Notes under the pieces: generated by a model
What the model saw: only the letters and a program-made list of their open reading frames with translations
The model's database searches: none
What the model was told of the DNA's origin: nothing
Shown: positions 42,365 through 51,718 of the stretch, piece by piece
Layout of the letters: each line of letters starts with the position of its first letter
Position numbering within the stretch: position 1 is the first letter of the stretch
NCBI GenBank assembly: GCA_028820935.1
Contig: JAPPHZ010000031.1
Coordinates: 1 to 64,000, forward strand
Source: a bacterium
GTDB lineage: Bacteria > Actinomycetota > Acidimicrobiia > Spongiisociales > Spongiisociaceae
DNA: 64,000 nucleotides
Direction: 5' to 3'
Program-made: the position numbers and the translations under genes

Positions 42365-43297
42365 TCAGCCACCCAGTTCGGCGTAGCGGCGCATGCCTTC
42401 TTCGATTCCCATCGGGTTCCATCCCAGCTCGGAACGGGCCTTGTCACAGGAGATGGTGGTGGCCCGGTCGGGAGTGGCGTCGACCAGCATCTCGGCGCTG
42501 GCGTCCACCACCACGCCGAAGGCGGCCACCGCCGCATCCAGCACGTTCTGAAACGGGATCGGGTCGCCGGAGGAAAAGGCGAAGGCGCGGCTGTTCATAC
42601 CGCCGGAGAAGAAACGATGGGCGCCCTCGGCGACGTCGTCCACGAACACCCAGTCGCACCGGTCTTCGGCCCCGATGACCCGCACCGGCACGCCGTCCAG
42701 GGCGGCGTCGGCCAGCTGCTTGGCCTGGGTGACGAACGGACGCGTGTCGCGGAACTCCTCCGCCGGGCCGTACATCGAGGTGGGTCGGATCGCACCGGCA
42801 TCGAAACCGAACATGTCGGCATACCGGAACAGCATGATCTCGGCGGCCAGCTTGGCCGAGCCGTAGAGAGAGAAGCCCCCGTCCGCGTCCGCCTCGGTGA
42901 GCGTCTCCTCGTCGAACTGGTTGTACACGCCGGCGGAGGAGATGAACAGGAACTTGCCCATGTTCTGGCTGCGGGCGAACTCCAGGGCATTGAGGGTGCC
43001 GATGAGGTTGACATTCACCAGCTTGGACGGATCCTCCTTGGCCTCCTGGATGCTCGGGGTGAGGGCGGCGGCGTGGACGATGGCGTCGACTTCCCCGGTG
43101 ACCTCGGTGGACCAGGCGGCCGGATCGGCCACGTCGAGCACCACGTACTCGAAACGGTCATTCGGGGTGTCCGACCGGGGAGCGAACTCGCCGGGCGGGA
43201 GGATGTCCGCCGCCACCACGTGCTCGCCACCCAGGGCGAACGCCCGGACCAGGGCCCGTCCGAAGAACCCGGCTGCGCCGGTGATCAATACTCTCAT
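42365..43297 (-). CDS. NAD-dependent epimerase/dehydratase
   Basis: 310-residue extended SDR. The cofactor motif GAAGFFGRA is at the N-terminus, DVADP follows a strand, and YGSAK supplies the catalytic Tyr and Lys. Typical members act on nucleotide sugars, though others act on free uronates or hydroxy-ketones. Same strand as the aminotransferase cluster, 57 bases upstream of it, so it may be the first gene of that operon. Confidence 0.87.
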   Translation of the reverse strand: MRVLITGAAGFFGRALVRAFALGGEHVVAADILPPGEFAPRSDTPNDRFEYVVLDVADPAAWSTEVTGEVDAIVHAAALTPSIQEAKEDPSKLVNVNLIGTLNALEFARSQNMGKFLFISSAGVYNQFDEETLTEADADGGFSLYGSAKLAAEIMLFRYADMFGFDAGAIRPTSMYGPAEEFRDTRPFVTQAKQLADAALDGVPVRVIGAEDRCDWVFVDDVAEGAHRFFSGGMNSRAFAFSSGDPIPFQNVLDAAVAAFGVVVDASAEMLVDATPDRATTISCDKARSELGWNPMGIEEGMRRYAELGG

Positions 43298-43434
43298 CTC
43301 GACTTGCTGTTCCCTTCTCCCGCGCTCGCGCGCAGGCTCATCCAGTTGCTGTCGGTCTGCCCCCGGGCTCGGGTGTCATGCCAATGAACTCGGGCGGCCT
43401 GACGATGTTAGTTGGACTCCACCCAGCCACCCGG

Positions 43435-43475
43435 GGATACGCCGCTGCGTATCCGACGCCGCGGAGAGCGGCGTC
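43435..43475. terminator. Two back-to-back perfect hairpins
   Basis: GGATACGC/GCGTATCC (43435-43454, 4-base loop) is followed at once by GACGCCGC/GCGGCGTC (43455-43475, 5-base loop). They lie in the 271-base gap between two minus-strand genes and probably terminate transcription of the upstream M24 gene or process its mRNA. Confidence 0.5.
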
Positions 43476-43556
43476 CCCGGTCGGCCACCAGGCAGGACGC
43501 AGGCCGGACGATGTGACCCGACCTGCTCCGACATTCGATCTAACTACAAGCCGCAC

Positions 43557-43573
43557 CTAGTGGTCTGTCTAGG
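43557..43573. repeat. Solo end of the AGTGGTCTGTCTG repeat
   Basis: CTAGTGGTCTGTCTAGG carries 12 of the 13 terminal bases of the element at 24888-25054. No second end is seen within several hundred bases. It lies at the stop codon of the M24 gene (43569-43571), which reads through the repeat. Confidence 0.5.
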
Positions 43574-44735
43574 CGTCGAGGACGATCCATTCATCGGCCT
43601 GGTCGACCATGCGCGTACCGCCGTCGGGACCGACCAGAACGTTGTCGGCAATGCTGATGCCACCCAACCGGGCGCCCGTCTCGGCGTCCGAGAAGCCGCC
43701 GATGGCGGGGTGGAGGTTGATCATCATGTTCTCTTCCATGATGCGGCGCTTGCCGGGCACCCACGGGGGCTCCAGCGAGTCGATGCCGATACCGTGTGCG
43801 GTGTAGGAGTTGGCGTCCCTGGCGTCGTACCCGTACTTGTCGTAGACCCGATCGCGGGCGTCGAGGACGGTGTCGGAGTCCTCGCCCGCCTTCATCGCCT
43901 GCACGCACGCTTCGAAGCTCTCGACCCGCATCTCCCAGAAGGCCTTCTGCTCATCGTTGGGGGCCTTGAAGCTGTACACCCGGCGAACCTCGACCCAGTA
44001 GCCGAGCGGCCCGCCCCACTCCAGGTCGATGACCATCACGTCGTCCTTCTCGATCACGCCACGCGTACCGGGGCCGAAGCAGCGGAAGGGGGCACGTCCC
44101 ATCAGAGCGATTCCCTCCATGCAGCCCAATTGGCGAGCCAGCCGGTGGGCCTCGGAGAGCACGTCCACCTCCTGGACGCCCGGGCGGATCTCCGCCTCCA
44201 GCGCGTTGAACACCCGGCGCATGATGTTGCCGGTCTCGATGGTGGAGTCGATCTCCTCCTGGCTCTTGATGGCCCGTACGTCATCGAAGAGATCGGTCGC
44301 ATCAACCCAGTTGGCGTTGGGGAGGGCGCTCCTCATGCTGTTGTAGTCGGCCACCGAGGTGATGTCGGCCAGACCGACGATCCCGATGGTGCCGGTGGCG
44401 AGTCCATGGTCGGAGAGGATCGCCCCGATCTCCGTGCCGGCGTCGTCGGGCTGGCGGTAGTCGTCCAGCCACATGCCCTGCATGGCGTAGCCGGTCCCCC
44501 ACAGCGGATCCGCCACGAAGCTGGCCTCGCCCTTCATCGGGAGGACCACGAAGCCGCGACCGGCCCACTGGAAGATGTCGCTCACATACTGGACCCGCCC
44601 CCTGACGAACTCGTCGCCCCTGCTACAGATAACGAACGCATCCATTCCGGCGCCGGCCATGGCCTCTCGAAGGGCGGCGTAACGGCGGGCGCGCTCGGCA
44701 TCCGAGGTGATGTGGGTTACGGGGACATGAGTCAT
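43569..44735 (-). CDS. M24-family protein with diverged metal ligands
   Basis: 388 residues with the two-domain M24 layout. The expected ligands have changed: VIDLEWGG keeps the first Asp, the second position reads VEVRRV in place of SDxxR, HGIGID keeps the His, the usual Thr-x-Glu-Pro reads NLHPAIGG, and the final Glu region reads SIADNVLVG. It may therefore bind different metals or be a creatinase- or lyase-type enzyme that does not hydrolyse Xaa-Pro bonds. GGAGC precedes the ATG. The stop lies in a repeat end. Confidence 0.78.
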   Translation of the reverse strand: MTHVPVTHITSDAERARRYAALREAMAGAGMDAFVICSRGDEFVRGRVQYVSDIFQWAGRGFVVLPMKGEASFVADPLWGTGYAMQGMWLDDYRQPDDAGTEIGAILSDHGLATGTIGIVGLADITSVADYNSMRSALPNANWVDATDLFDDVRAIKSQEEIDSTIETGNIMRRVFNALEAEIRPGVQEVDVLSEAHRLARQLGCMEGIALMGRAPFRCFGPGTRGVIEKDDVMVIDLEWGGPLGYWVEVRRVYSFKAPNDEQKAFWEMRVESFEACVQAMKAGEDSDTVLDARDRVYDKYGYDARDANSYTAHGIGIDSLEPPWVPGKRRIMEENMMINLHPAIGGFSDAETGARLGGISIADNVLVGPDGGTRMVDQADEWIVLDA

Positions 44736-44894
44736 CTGACGGGGCTCCTTCGTCCTTAGGGGCTGACCGTTCGACTCTACTAGTAGCTCCTAATGCGCCG
44801 AAACCGGCAGGCCCACTCTTGTGGCCGGCTGCCGGTAGCCGCGTGTCTGGTTGGGACCCGTCGAATCAATCCGGATAGACCAGCGGGCTCGCGG

Positions 44895-45425
44895 TCACGC
44901 TTCACTACGGCTGCCGCACACGTCGAACGATGCCATGGCGTAGCCCAGCAGGGTGTAGTAGCCGACCAGGATGCTGAGCTCAACCACGCCCTCAGGACCG
45001 AGGTGGGACTCCACGCGGGCGAACGCCGACGCTGACAAGGATGACGCCGAGCAGAGCTCCCCGACCATGTCCAGGATGGCGGCCTCTCTCGGCGCCAGGT
45101 CCCCCACTTCGCCGTCGAGGTGGGCGATCGCCGCGGGGCTCGTCCCTTCGCGGCGCGCCAGGTCCACGTGCGTGTCCCAGACGTAGTCACAGCCGTGCGC
45201 CCGGCCGGTCGCGAGGATGGCCAGTTCCCGGTCGGCGCCGTCCAGGCCCGACTCGAAGCGGACCAGGTGCCCGAGCCGAGCGATGTGCTCCGCCTGCTCG
45301 GGGACATGTAGCAGCACCTGGAAGGGCCTCACCAGCTCGCCCCTGCTCCCCACGATCCAGTCGAACAGCCGAGCTTGGCCCCGGTCGAGCCCATCCTTCC
45401 CGTCGATCAGCTCGATCCGTGCCAT
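44895..45425 (-). CDS. Carboxymuconolactone decarboxylase/AhpD-like protein
   Basis: 176 residues, two similar halves of the AhpD-like helical fold. The central GRAHGCDYVWDTHV region gives Cys and His, but the C-x2-C thiol pair of peroxidase members is absent, so a decarboxylase-like or unknown role is more likely. GGAGGGA lies just before the ATG. It diverges from the cupin gene at 45544 with about 120 bases between. Confidence 0.82.
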   Translation of the reverse strand: MARIELIDGKDGLDRGQARLFDWIVGSRGELVRPFQVLLHVPEQAEHIARLGHLVRFESGLDGADRELAILATGRAHGCDYVWDTHVDLARREGTSPAAIAHLDGEVGDLAPREAAILDMVGELCSASSLSASAFARVESHLGPEGVVELSILVGYYTLLGYAMASFDVCGSRSEA

Positions 45426-45543
45426 CTTCCCTCCGAGCCCTAGTAAGCGGTTGCCGGACCGACCGTAGCGCCCTCATCGGGCAGCCTCGCGGCGGTTGAC
45501 CGGCGGGTAGACTCGCCGCCGATGGACGGACCGAACCCCCAAG

Positions 45544-46386
45544 ATGGTCGCTGAAACCGACCGCGTCCGCATCCTCCGGGATGAGGAGGATGCTCCCGAA
45601 CTTCCCATCGTCGAGCATGGCGGCCGAGCCTGGGTGGTGGTCTGGCCGGGCCTGGACGCCCATCTGCGCTCCATACACCACATCGCCCTGGAGCCGGGCG
45701 GGCGAACCGTCCAGCTCGAGCACCCGATGGAATCCGTCTACTACGCCATGTCCGGCGAAGTGACGGCGGCGGACAACTCCTTCGACCACCGGCTCGACCT
45801 CCCGACCGGGGCGATGGCGCACATCGGACCCGACACGCGATACGTTTTCGAGGCCGGTCCGGACGGCGCCGAACTGATCGGTGGTCCCTGCCCGGCTGAC
45901 GAACGGCTCTACTCCCACCTCGAATACGAGCGGCGCCCGGGCCCGCCGCAGCCTGCGGGCGGCAGACGGTTGGCGGCCCGTGGCATCCGGATCTTCCACC
46001 GTGACCAGCCGACCGCCATGGTCCCGATGATCGCCAGGGATGCCCGTCTGATCGTCTGGGCCGGAGTCGGGGCCTACGACGCCAACATGAACTACGTGGA
46101 CATGCAGGCCGGGGAGCGGAACAAGGACCATGTCCACGCCGAGTCCGAGGACACCATCTACATCCTCGACGGCAAGGGCAGCATCGAGGACCTGACCAAC
46201 GGTCTCCGGCTGGAGTTCGAGGCCGGGGACGTGGTTCACGTGCCGGTCGGGATCTGGCACGCGGTATCGGGCGACCGTGACGATCACATCGAAAGCGTGG
46301 GCGGCCCGTGCCCGGCCGATTGGAACATGCTTCGGATAGCAGGGCTCATGCCGGACGGGCCGCTGGGCCAGAGAAGACAGGAGTAG
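45544..46386 (+). CDS. Two-domain cupin protein
   Basis: 280 residues with two cupin halves. The N-terminal half has LEHPMESVYYAMSGEV and the C-terminal half NKDHVHAESEDTIYILDG with a complete set of His/Glu metal ligands followed by HVPVGIWHAV. Bicupins include oxalate decarboxylases, dioxygenases and ureidoglycine-type enzymes; the second half looks catalytic. A Shine-Dalgarno is not obvious at ATG 45544. It is four bases before the nitrilase gene, indicating an operon. Confidence 0.78.
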   Translation: MVAETDRVRILRDEEDAPELPIVEHGGRAWVVVWPGLDAHLRSIHHIALEPGGRTVQLEHPMESVYYAMSGEVTAADNSFDHRLDLPTGAMAHIGPDTRYVFEAGPDGAELIGGPCPADERLYSHLEYERRPGPPQPAGGRRLAARGIRIFHRDQPTAMVPMIARDARLIVWAGVGAYDANMNYVDMQAGERNKDHVHAESEDTIYILDGKGSIEDLTNGLRLEFEAGDVVHVPVGIWHAVSGDRDDHIESVGGPCPADWNMLRIAGLMPDGPLGQRRQE

Positions 46387-46390
46387 CACA

Positions 46391-47245
46391 ATGGTCAACA
46401 AGGTCTCGATAGGTCTGGTCCAGATCGGGGGCGAGCCCCTGGCGGTCGAGGAGAACCGCGACCTCACCGTCCGGTGGACGGAGCGCGCCTTCAACAAGGG
46501 CGCCGACATCGTGGTGCTGCCCGAGATGATCATCCACGGCTATGCCTTCGACTGGCGGGCGCTGGCCGAGAACGCCGAACCGGTGGACGGGCCGACCGTC
46601 AAGCAATGGACCGCCCTGGCGGCCGAGGCCAACGGATACGTGGTGGGCGGGTTCTGCGAACGCGACGGCGAATCGCTGTACAACACGGCGGTGGCGGTAG
46701 GACCCGACGGAACCATCCTCCACTACCGCAAGACCCACCTGTTCGCCAACGAGAAGATCGCTTTCCACGACGGCAACCTCGGCTTCCCGGTGGCCCACAC
46801 CCGGTTCGGAACCATCGGGTTGTGCGTCTGCTACGACCTCCGGTTCGTCGAGGTGGTACGGCTGATGGCACTGAAGGGCGCGGATCTGATCTGCGTTCCG
46901 ACCGCATGGCTACCCGGTTACGACAAGGAACGCTGGGATGCGGACGGGATGTGTCCCCAGGGCAAGGGGGCGGTCCTCCAGGCCAACCTCTCCCAGGTCT
47001 ACATCGCCTGCGCCTCCCAAGCCGGGCGTCACGGGAAGTTCGACTTTCTCGGCTCGTCGATCCTGGTCGACCCCTACGGCAAGTTGGCCTCCGGGCCGTT
47101 ACCCGGCTCGGAGGACGCCATCAGCGTCACGGAGGTCGACCTGGGCGCAGCCAAGCGAGCCCAGGTGCGGGGCGAACTGATCGCTCCCCGGGCGGACCGC
47201 CGCACCGATCTCTACGGGATCTGGGAAGACGGTCTGAGGTACTAG
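46391..47245 (+). CDS. Carbon-nitrogen hydrolase (nitrilase superfamily amidase)
   Basis: 284 residues with the complete Glu-Lys-Cys triad: Glu in VVLPEMIIHGY, Lys in HYRKTHLF and Cys in LCVCYDLRF. Family members cleave amides, carbamoyl groups or nitriles; N-carbamoyl-amino-acid or omega-amidase-type activity suits the hydantoin and ureide context. CAGGAG precedes the ATG. Followed by the cyclase gene after about 70 bases. Confidence 0.88.
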   Translation: MVNKVSIGLVQIGGEPLAVEENRDLTVRWTERAFNKGADIVVLPEMIIHGYAFDWRALAENAEPVDGPTVKQWTALAAEANGYVVGGFCERDGESLYNTAVAVGPDGTILHYRKTHLFANEKIAFHDGNLGFPVAHTRFGTIGLCVCYDLRFVEVVRLMALKGADLICVPTAWLPGYDKERWDADGMCPQGKGAVLQANLSQVYIACASQAGRHGKFDFLGSSILVDPYGKLASGPLPGSEDAISVTEVDLGAAKRAQVRGELIAPRADRRTDLYGIWEDGLRY

Positions 47246-47315
47246 CCCGGCGGGCCGGACCCGTGTTTCCGCCCTCTACCATCCACCCACATACCGACAG
47301 CGGAGGCAACCCGAA

Positions 47316-48143
47316 ATGAAGATCGTCGATCTCTCCCACCCGATCAATATCCACACGCCGGGCTGGGTCGGATACCCCGGATCCAAGATTTATTACACCC
47401 AGACCCTGCAGACCAACCGGGTGGTGTCACAGAGGATCGAGTCGTCGCTGCATGTGGGGACGCATCTCGACGGCCCGATGCACATGGCCGACGGGGGTGG
47501 CGACATGGCCTCCCTCCCGCTCACCAAGCTCATCCACGAAGGGGTCATCGTCGACGTGTCCGACGAGGTGAGCGACTGGAGCATCATCACCCCCGAGATG
47601 ATCACGTCCAAGGTAGAGGTCAAGAAGGGTGACATCCTGATCATCCACACCGGCTATCACCGCTACTACGAGGGGAAGCCCGAGCAGGATCTCACCCGCT
47701 ATTTCTGCATGCATCCCGGCGGGACCAGGGAGTTGGCCGAATGGATGCTGGAGATGGAGCTGGCGTGGTGGGGAATCGACGCCGGCTCGGGCGATCACCC
47801 CATGAACACCACCATCCGCCACATGCGGCCCGATCTGACCAGGCGTTTCGAGCAGAAAGTGGGCATGTCGGTGCTGGAATACTTCGGCGAGTACACCTAC
47901 ACCCACCATCGGAGCGGGCGGGAGATCACCGAGGACCTGTTCCCCCTCCACTATCTCGCCTTCCCCAAGGGTTGCATCCATGCCGAGAACGTGGGCGGCG
48001 ACATCGAAAAGGTGCTCAACCAACGATGCATCATCGGGGCCTTCCCGTGGAAGTTCGAGGGTGGCGAGTCCTGCCCGTGCCGCATCATGGCCTTCTTCGA
48101 TGTCGGCAGCCTGACCGTGGAGGAGATGTTCCAATCCGTCTGA
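47316..48143 (+). CDS. Cyclase family protein (kynurenine formamidase-like)
   Basis: 275 residues of the metal-dependent cyclase/formamidase family. The signature HVGTHLDGPMHM is near residue 48, with DLSHPI at the start. Characterised relatives hydrolyse N-formylkynurenine, isatin or related cyclic amides. GGAGGC lies nine bases before the ATG. With the cupin and amidase it forms a three-gene plus-strand unit for amide breakdown. Confidence 0.85.
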   Translation: MKIVDLSHPINIHTPGWVGYPGSKIYYTQTLQTNRVVSQRIESSLHVGTHLDGPMHMADGGGDMASLPLTKLIHEGVIVDVSDEVSDWSIITPEMITSKVEVKKGDILIIHTGYHRYYEGKPEQDLTRYFCMHPGGTRELAEWMLEMELAWWGIDAGSGDHPMNTTIRHMRPDLTRRFEQKVGMSVLEYFGEYTYTHHRSGREITEDLFPLHYLAFPKGCIHAENVGGDIEKVLNQRCIIGAFPWKFEGGESCPCRIMAFFDVGSLTVEEMFQSV

Positions 48144-48238
48144 TCCCCGGGCCGTACCGATAAGAACCTCCCATCCGGTCTCTTCGCATCCGGATCGGGA
48201 CTCCTACCGAAGAGGTCGCCCCGTCTCCAGGTAATCGG

Positions 48239-48667
48239 CTACATCGAAGCCTCGGCCCGGTCGTCGTGCTCCGCCAGCCAGCGCGCCTCCGAGCCTGGCG
48301 GCGCGAGCAGCCAGAGGACGGTGAGCCCGTCGGGACCCGAGTGGGGCTGATGAGGGAGGTTGGAAGGGACGAGGAGAATCCCTCCGGGTTGCAGTGTGTG
48401 GGGGGTCCCGTCGATGTCCATCCATCCGCCCCCGGAGAGAACCACCGACACCTCCTCGGCCTGATGAGAGTGAGCGGCAGTGGAGAAGTGCGGCGGCAGG
48501 CAGGAGGTACCCATCACGATCTTGGAGGAGTTTCCCCGTTCCGGTGAAGCCTTGACCGCGGTTGCCCGGCCCTCCACCAGCCTTCCGTCACCGGCGCCAC
48601 CCTCGGCCAGAGCCCTCTCGATCTCCTCGGCCAGATCGGAGAGCAGCCATCCTGTCGCTCCGGCCAT
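48239..48667 (-). CDS. Single-domain cupin protein
   Basis: About 142 residues from ATG 48667. The cupin motifs are HFSTAAHSHQAEEVSVVLSG and LVPSNLPHQPHSG, with His and Glu ligands present. An in-frame ATG at 48706 would overlap the upstream gene by 26 bases; neither start has a strong Shine-Dalgarno. Function unknown, possibly a small-molecule sensor or isomerase. Confidence 0.75.
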   Translation of the reverse strand: MAGATGWLLSDLAEEIERALAEGGAGDGRLVEGRATAVKASPERGNSSKIVMGTSCLPPHFSTAAHSHQAEEVSVVLSGGGWMDIDGTPHTLQPGGILLVPSNLPHQPHSGPDGLTVLWLLAPPGSEARWLAEHDDRAEASM

Positions 48668-48680
48668 ATTCAGGTAAAGC

Positions 48681-49058
48681 CTAGCGGTCAACCGCCTGCC
48701 GGCCATGGCGTCGCCGGACGATGTAGACGAGGCCGATCACCGGAACCACCGTGAACGTCAGCGGCAGCGGCCAGTCTCCGCGCAATGTCCCCTGGCCGAT
48801 CAGGACGGCCGCCAGGATGTCCCCGACAATGCCCACGGACAGCAGCGCCACGGTGGTGCGCCAGATGAGGGGTGTAATCCGCTCGGAGGACACTACGACG
48901 TAGAGGAGCAGGATGGCCGCCAGCGGGTGTACCGCGCTCAATAGCAAGCGCTCCGGTACGGATCCCCCATCGGCGAAGCTCGCCCCGAGGGCGACCAGGG
49001 CCGACCACCCGAGATGCAGCGAAGCGAGGATGGCCATCGCCACCCGCAGTCCCTTCAC
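48681..49058 (-). CDS. Small membrane protein with about four helices
   Basis: 125 residues from GTG 49058, which has GGAGGA five bases upstream; a longer start at 49112 lacks one. Four hydrophobic segments are apparent: MAILASLHLGWSALVALG, LLLSAVHPLAAILLLYVVV, TTVALLSVGIVGDILAAVL and LTFTVVPVIGLVYIV. The C-terminus is Arg-rich. I do not recognise the family. Upstream of the cupin by 13 bases, so probably co-transcribed. Confidence 0.7.
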   Translation of the reverse strand: MKGLRVAMAILASLHLGWSALVALGASFADGGSVPERLLLSAVHPLAAILLLYVVVSSERITPLIWRTTVALLSVGIVGDILAAVLIGQGTLRGDWPLPLTFTVVPVIGLVYIVRRRHGRQAVDR

Positions 49059-49276
49059 GCCTGTCCTCCGCAGCGTCGGAGGCGCGAGGCCGGATCGGGC
49101 AGCAATCCCCACGGCGTTGGAATCGAGAGTAGAACCACGGCTATCCGGAGGTTACCCGGACGGAACCGAGCTCGTCGATTGCCGAGGGGAGAACGGCTCC
49201 GGCTTGTGCGATGCCGCTCTTGCCCGCGCCGTCGTGAGCCGCTAACCCCGTACCTCTCAACCCGCAAGGCCCGCAG

Positions 49277-49312
49277 GGGGCGTCCCGTGGTCAGAACGTG
49301 CCGGGACGCCCC
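49277..49312 (-). terminator. 11-bp stem downstream of the frameshifted receptor gene
   Basis: GGGGCGTCCCG (49277-49287) and CGGGACGCCCC (49302-49312) are perfect inverted arms, 17 bases beyond the stop at 49329 on the minus strand. GC-rich without a T-run, as is usual for actinobacterial terminators. Confidence 0.6.
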
Positions 49313-49328
49313 GCGGTTGGGGATCTTG

Positions 49329-51718
49329 TCAGCTCCGGATACTGTCGACCAACTCGTATTCGCCCTCCGAGTTGATCACGGTCAGGTAGACCGCATCAGA
49401 ACCCTGGTTGTCACCTGGTCCGAATTGGAGCGAGATCCCGCCTATGTCTATGGACCCGGACGCACCTGTGACATCCAGGAAGCACGCCCGGCTGACGTCG
49501 GCGCCGCAAGCCCTCAGACGTTCGATGGCGAGCCGCCCGGCGAGATAGCCCTCGAGGGAGACGAATCCCGGGTCGGCATCCGGATCGACGCCGGACAGTG
49601 CGGCGCGGTACTCGGCCAGGACCGAGACGTCGTCCCCGCCGGGCAACGGCACCACCTGAGTCACGTAGACCCCCTCGCCGGCAGCACCTAGTTCGGTCGC
49701 GAGAGCTTCACTACCGACGAACGACACGGCCATGAAGATCGTTTCGGGTCCCAGGTCCTCGCGCAGCTTCTCGATCAGCCGCGCTGCCGGACGGTACGCG
49801 CTGATAATGATGACCGCTTCCGGCTGCTTGTCGGCAATCCGGAACGCCGCGGACGTGACAGCCTCCGTGTTCCGCCGGTAATACCAGGAAGCTACCAACT
49901 CCAGGCCATGAGCCTCCACCGCCTGCTCGACTCCCGTAAGGCCGTCAACACCATAAGAGTCGTTCTGGTACAGCACCGCCACCCTCGTCTTTCCGGCAGC
50001 GGCGAGAAGCTCCGCCATCTTCTGAGTTTCCTGGTGGTATGACGCACGGATGTTGAGAACATTGCTCAGCTCGCCGACGCGCAGCAGCTGCGCCCCGGTG
50101 AAGGGTGCTACGAACGGCACGCCCGAGGCGCGTGCCAGCGGGGAGGCTGCCCGAGAGGTTGGTGTTCCCACCGCTCGATCAACCCGAAGACCTGATCGTT
50201 TTCGATCAGACGAAGGGTTTGCGCGAATGCTGCATCGCTCTCGTATCGGTCATCTCTGGTTACAAGCCTCAGCTGGCGTCCGTGCACTCCTCCTGCATCG
50301 TTCGCCTCTTTGAACGCCGCCTGGATGCCCAGCTGCATACCCAAGCCCAACGCTGCGGAAGGTCCGGTGAGGGCCGCTGATTGACCGAACAGTATCTCGC
50401 TGTCGGAGATGCCGGGATCATCCGGGCTTACCGTTGGAGCCGTTGGGATGGGTGGCACACGCAAACCCTGGGCTTCCTTACCCAGAGCGTCAACCTGAGT
50501 CAAGAGCTGCCTCAGAACGTTCTCGCTGTCCTCAATCAGAGCACGTTCCTTCTCTACCAGCTCAAGACGCTCCTCCAGCCGTTCGAAGTAGTCATCTTCT
50601 TCGGTTCCAGCATCACGCAGGTTCTCGGCCAGACTCAAGACGACATTGTTCAGTCCGGCGAAAGAAGACGCGCGAAGGTGGTTGATGTCAAGATCAATTC
50701 TGTGGGCTACCGAGTCAAATGACTCCTGAAGCCGTGCTACGTGTGTGGGATCTTGCATAAGGCTTGCCACCAGCAGAAGCGTATGTCCCAAGACCGTGTT
50801 GTTCGCTAGGCTATCGGTGGCGCTGTAATCCAGCAGGTTCTGCCTAGTGAGTACCGTTGAACCGGTACCTCTATCCTCAGGAAGGTTAGTCACCAGGCCA
50901 TAGAATTGTCTGTCCGTACTGGCGGTGACAGCCGGAAACAGGGCAATAGAGTTAGCACGAGTCAACTCGGCTCGGCTCTTTTGCTCCGCCTGCAATCTGA
51001 GTAACAGCTGGCCCCTTCCACTTTGAATCGACTCGACATTGGTAAGGAGCCTATTGGCCAGGGACGTGATGTGCTCAACCCGGTCACTATTACTTTTCTG
51101 GTTGAGGATCCCCACTTGTTGAACTGAGGAGGTCCCGTGCCGTACGATGAGCGCCCCGTCTTGAGTGAGTGATTCCCGTGTCATCCCGGCATTAGTCGGT
51201 ACAGACCCTATGCTGCTTAACGAGTAGGCATGGTTCGCTACGGACAAGGCTGCGGACTGTAATTGGACAATGTCGTACACGTCCATGGTGCCATCGGAAC
51301 CCGCCAACTTCAACGTGGTCCACCCCGACCAACTAGGACTAGTCGATTGGCCAAACTTGCTGCCGATGCCAAACGCATAGACGGTGCCAGGCGCAAGGTT
51401 CTTGAGCGTCAGCGTGTAACCATCCTCGCCGCGTTCGGCGATGTCGATGGACTCAATAATGTCCTGCCATGGTCCTCCGAGGCGCTGGAGGAGCGTGGCG
51501 GCGTTCACATTCATCCAGCGAACGCTGTAGCCGGTGGCCCCCGGCACTGCGTCCCATGTTATGAGAGCCTCCCCGGGTTCATCCCCATCGACTACCGAAA
51601 AGTTGACATGCGCCGGCAGAGTCGTATGGGCAGCGGCCGGATTGGTCTGCCCCATTAACAATGCCAAAATCACCATAATAGCAATAACTACCGTAGGCCT
51701 GGATGCCACGCGACTCAA
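49329..51718 (-). pseudogene. Secreted FN3/coiled-coil/LivJ-type receptor fusion, frameshifted
   Basis: One gene in two frames. From the TTG at 51718 (GGGAGGG upstream) come a signal peptide (about residues 8-30, ending AAAHT), a fibronectin-III-like domain (about 35-130), a long polar helical region with a coiled coil near 380-430 (ERLEERLELVEKER), and the start of a type I periplasmic-binding domain (DSEILFGQSAALTGPS). Near 50175 the frame breaks; the rest continues in another frame from VGTPTSRAASPLARASG to the stop at 49329. One missing G would restore Ile-Gly-Ala-Val-Gly-Thr. Base composition is visibly less GC-rich in the upper half. No ABC permease adjoins. Confidence 0.75.
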
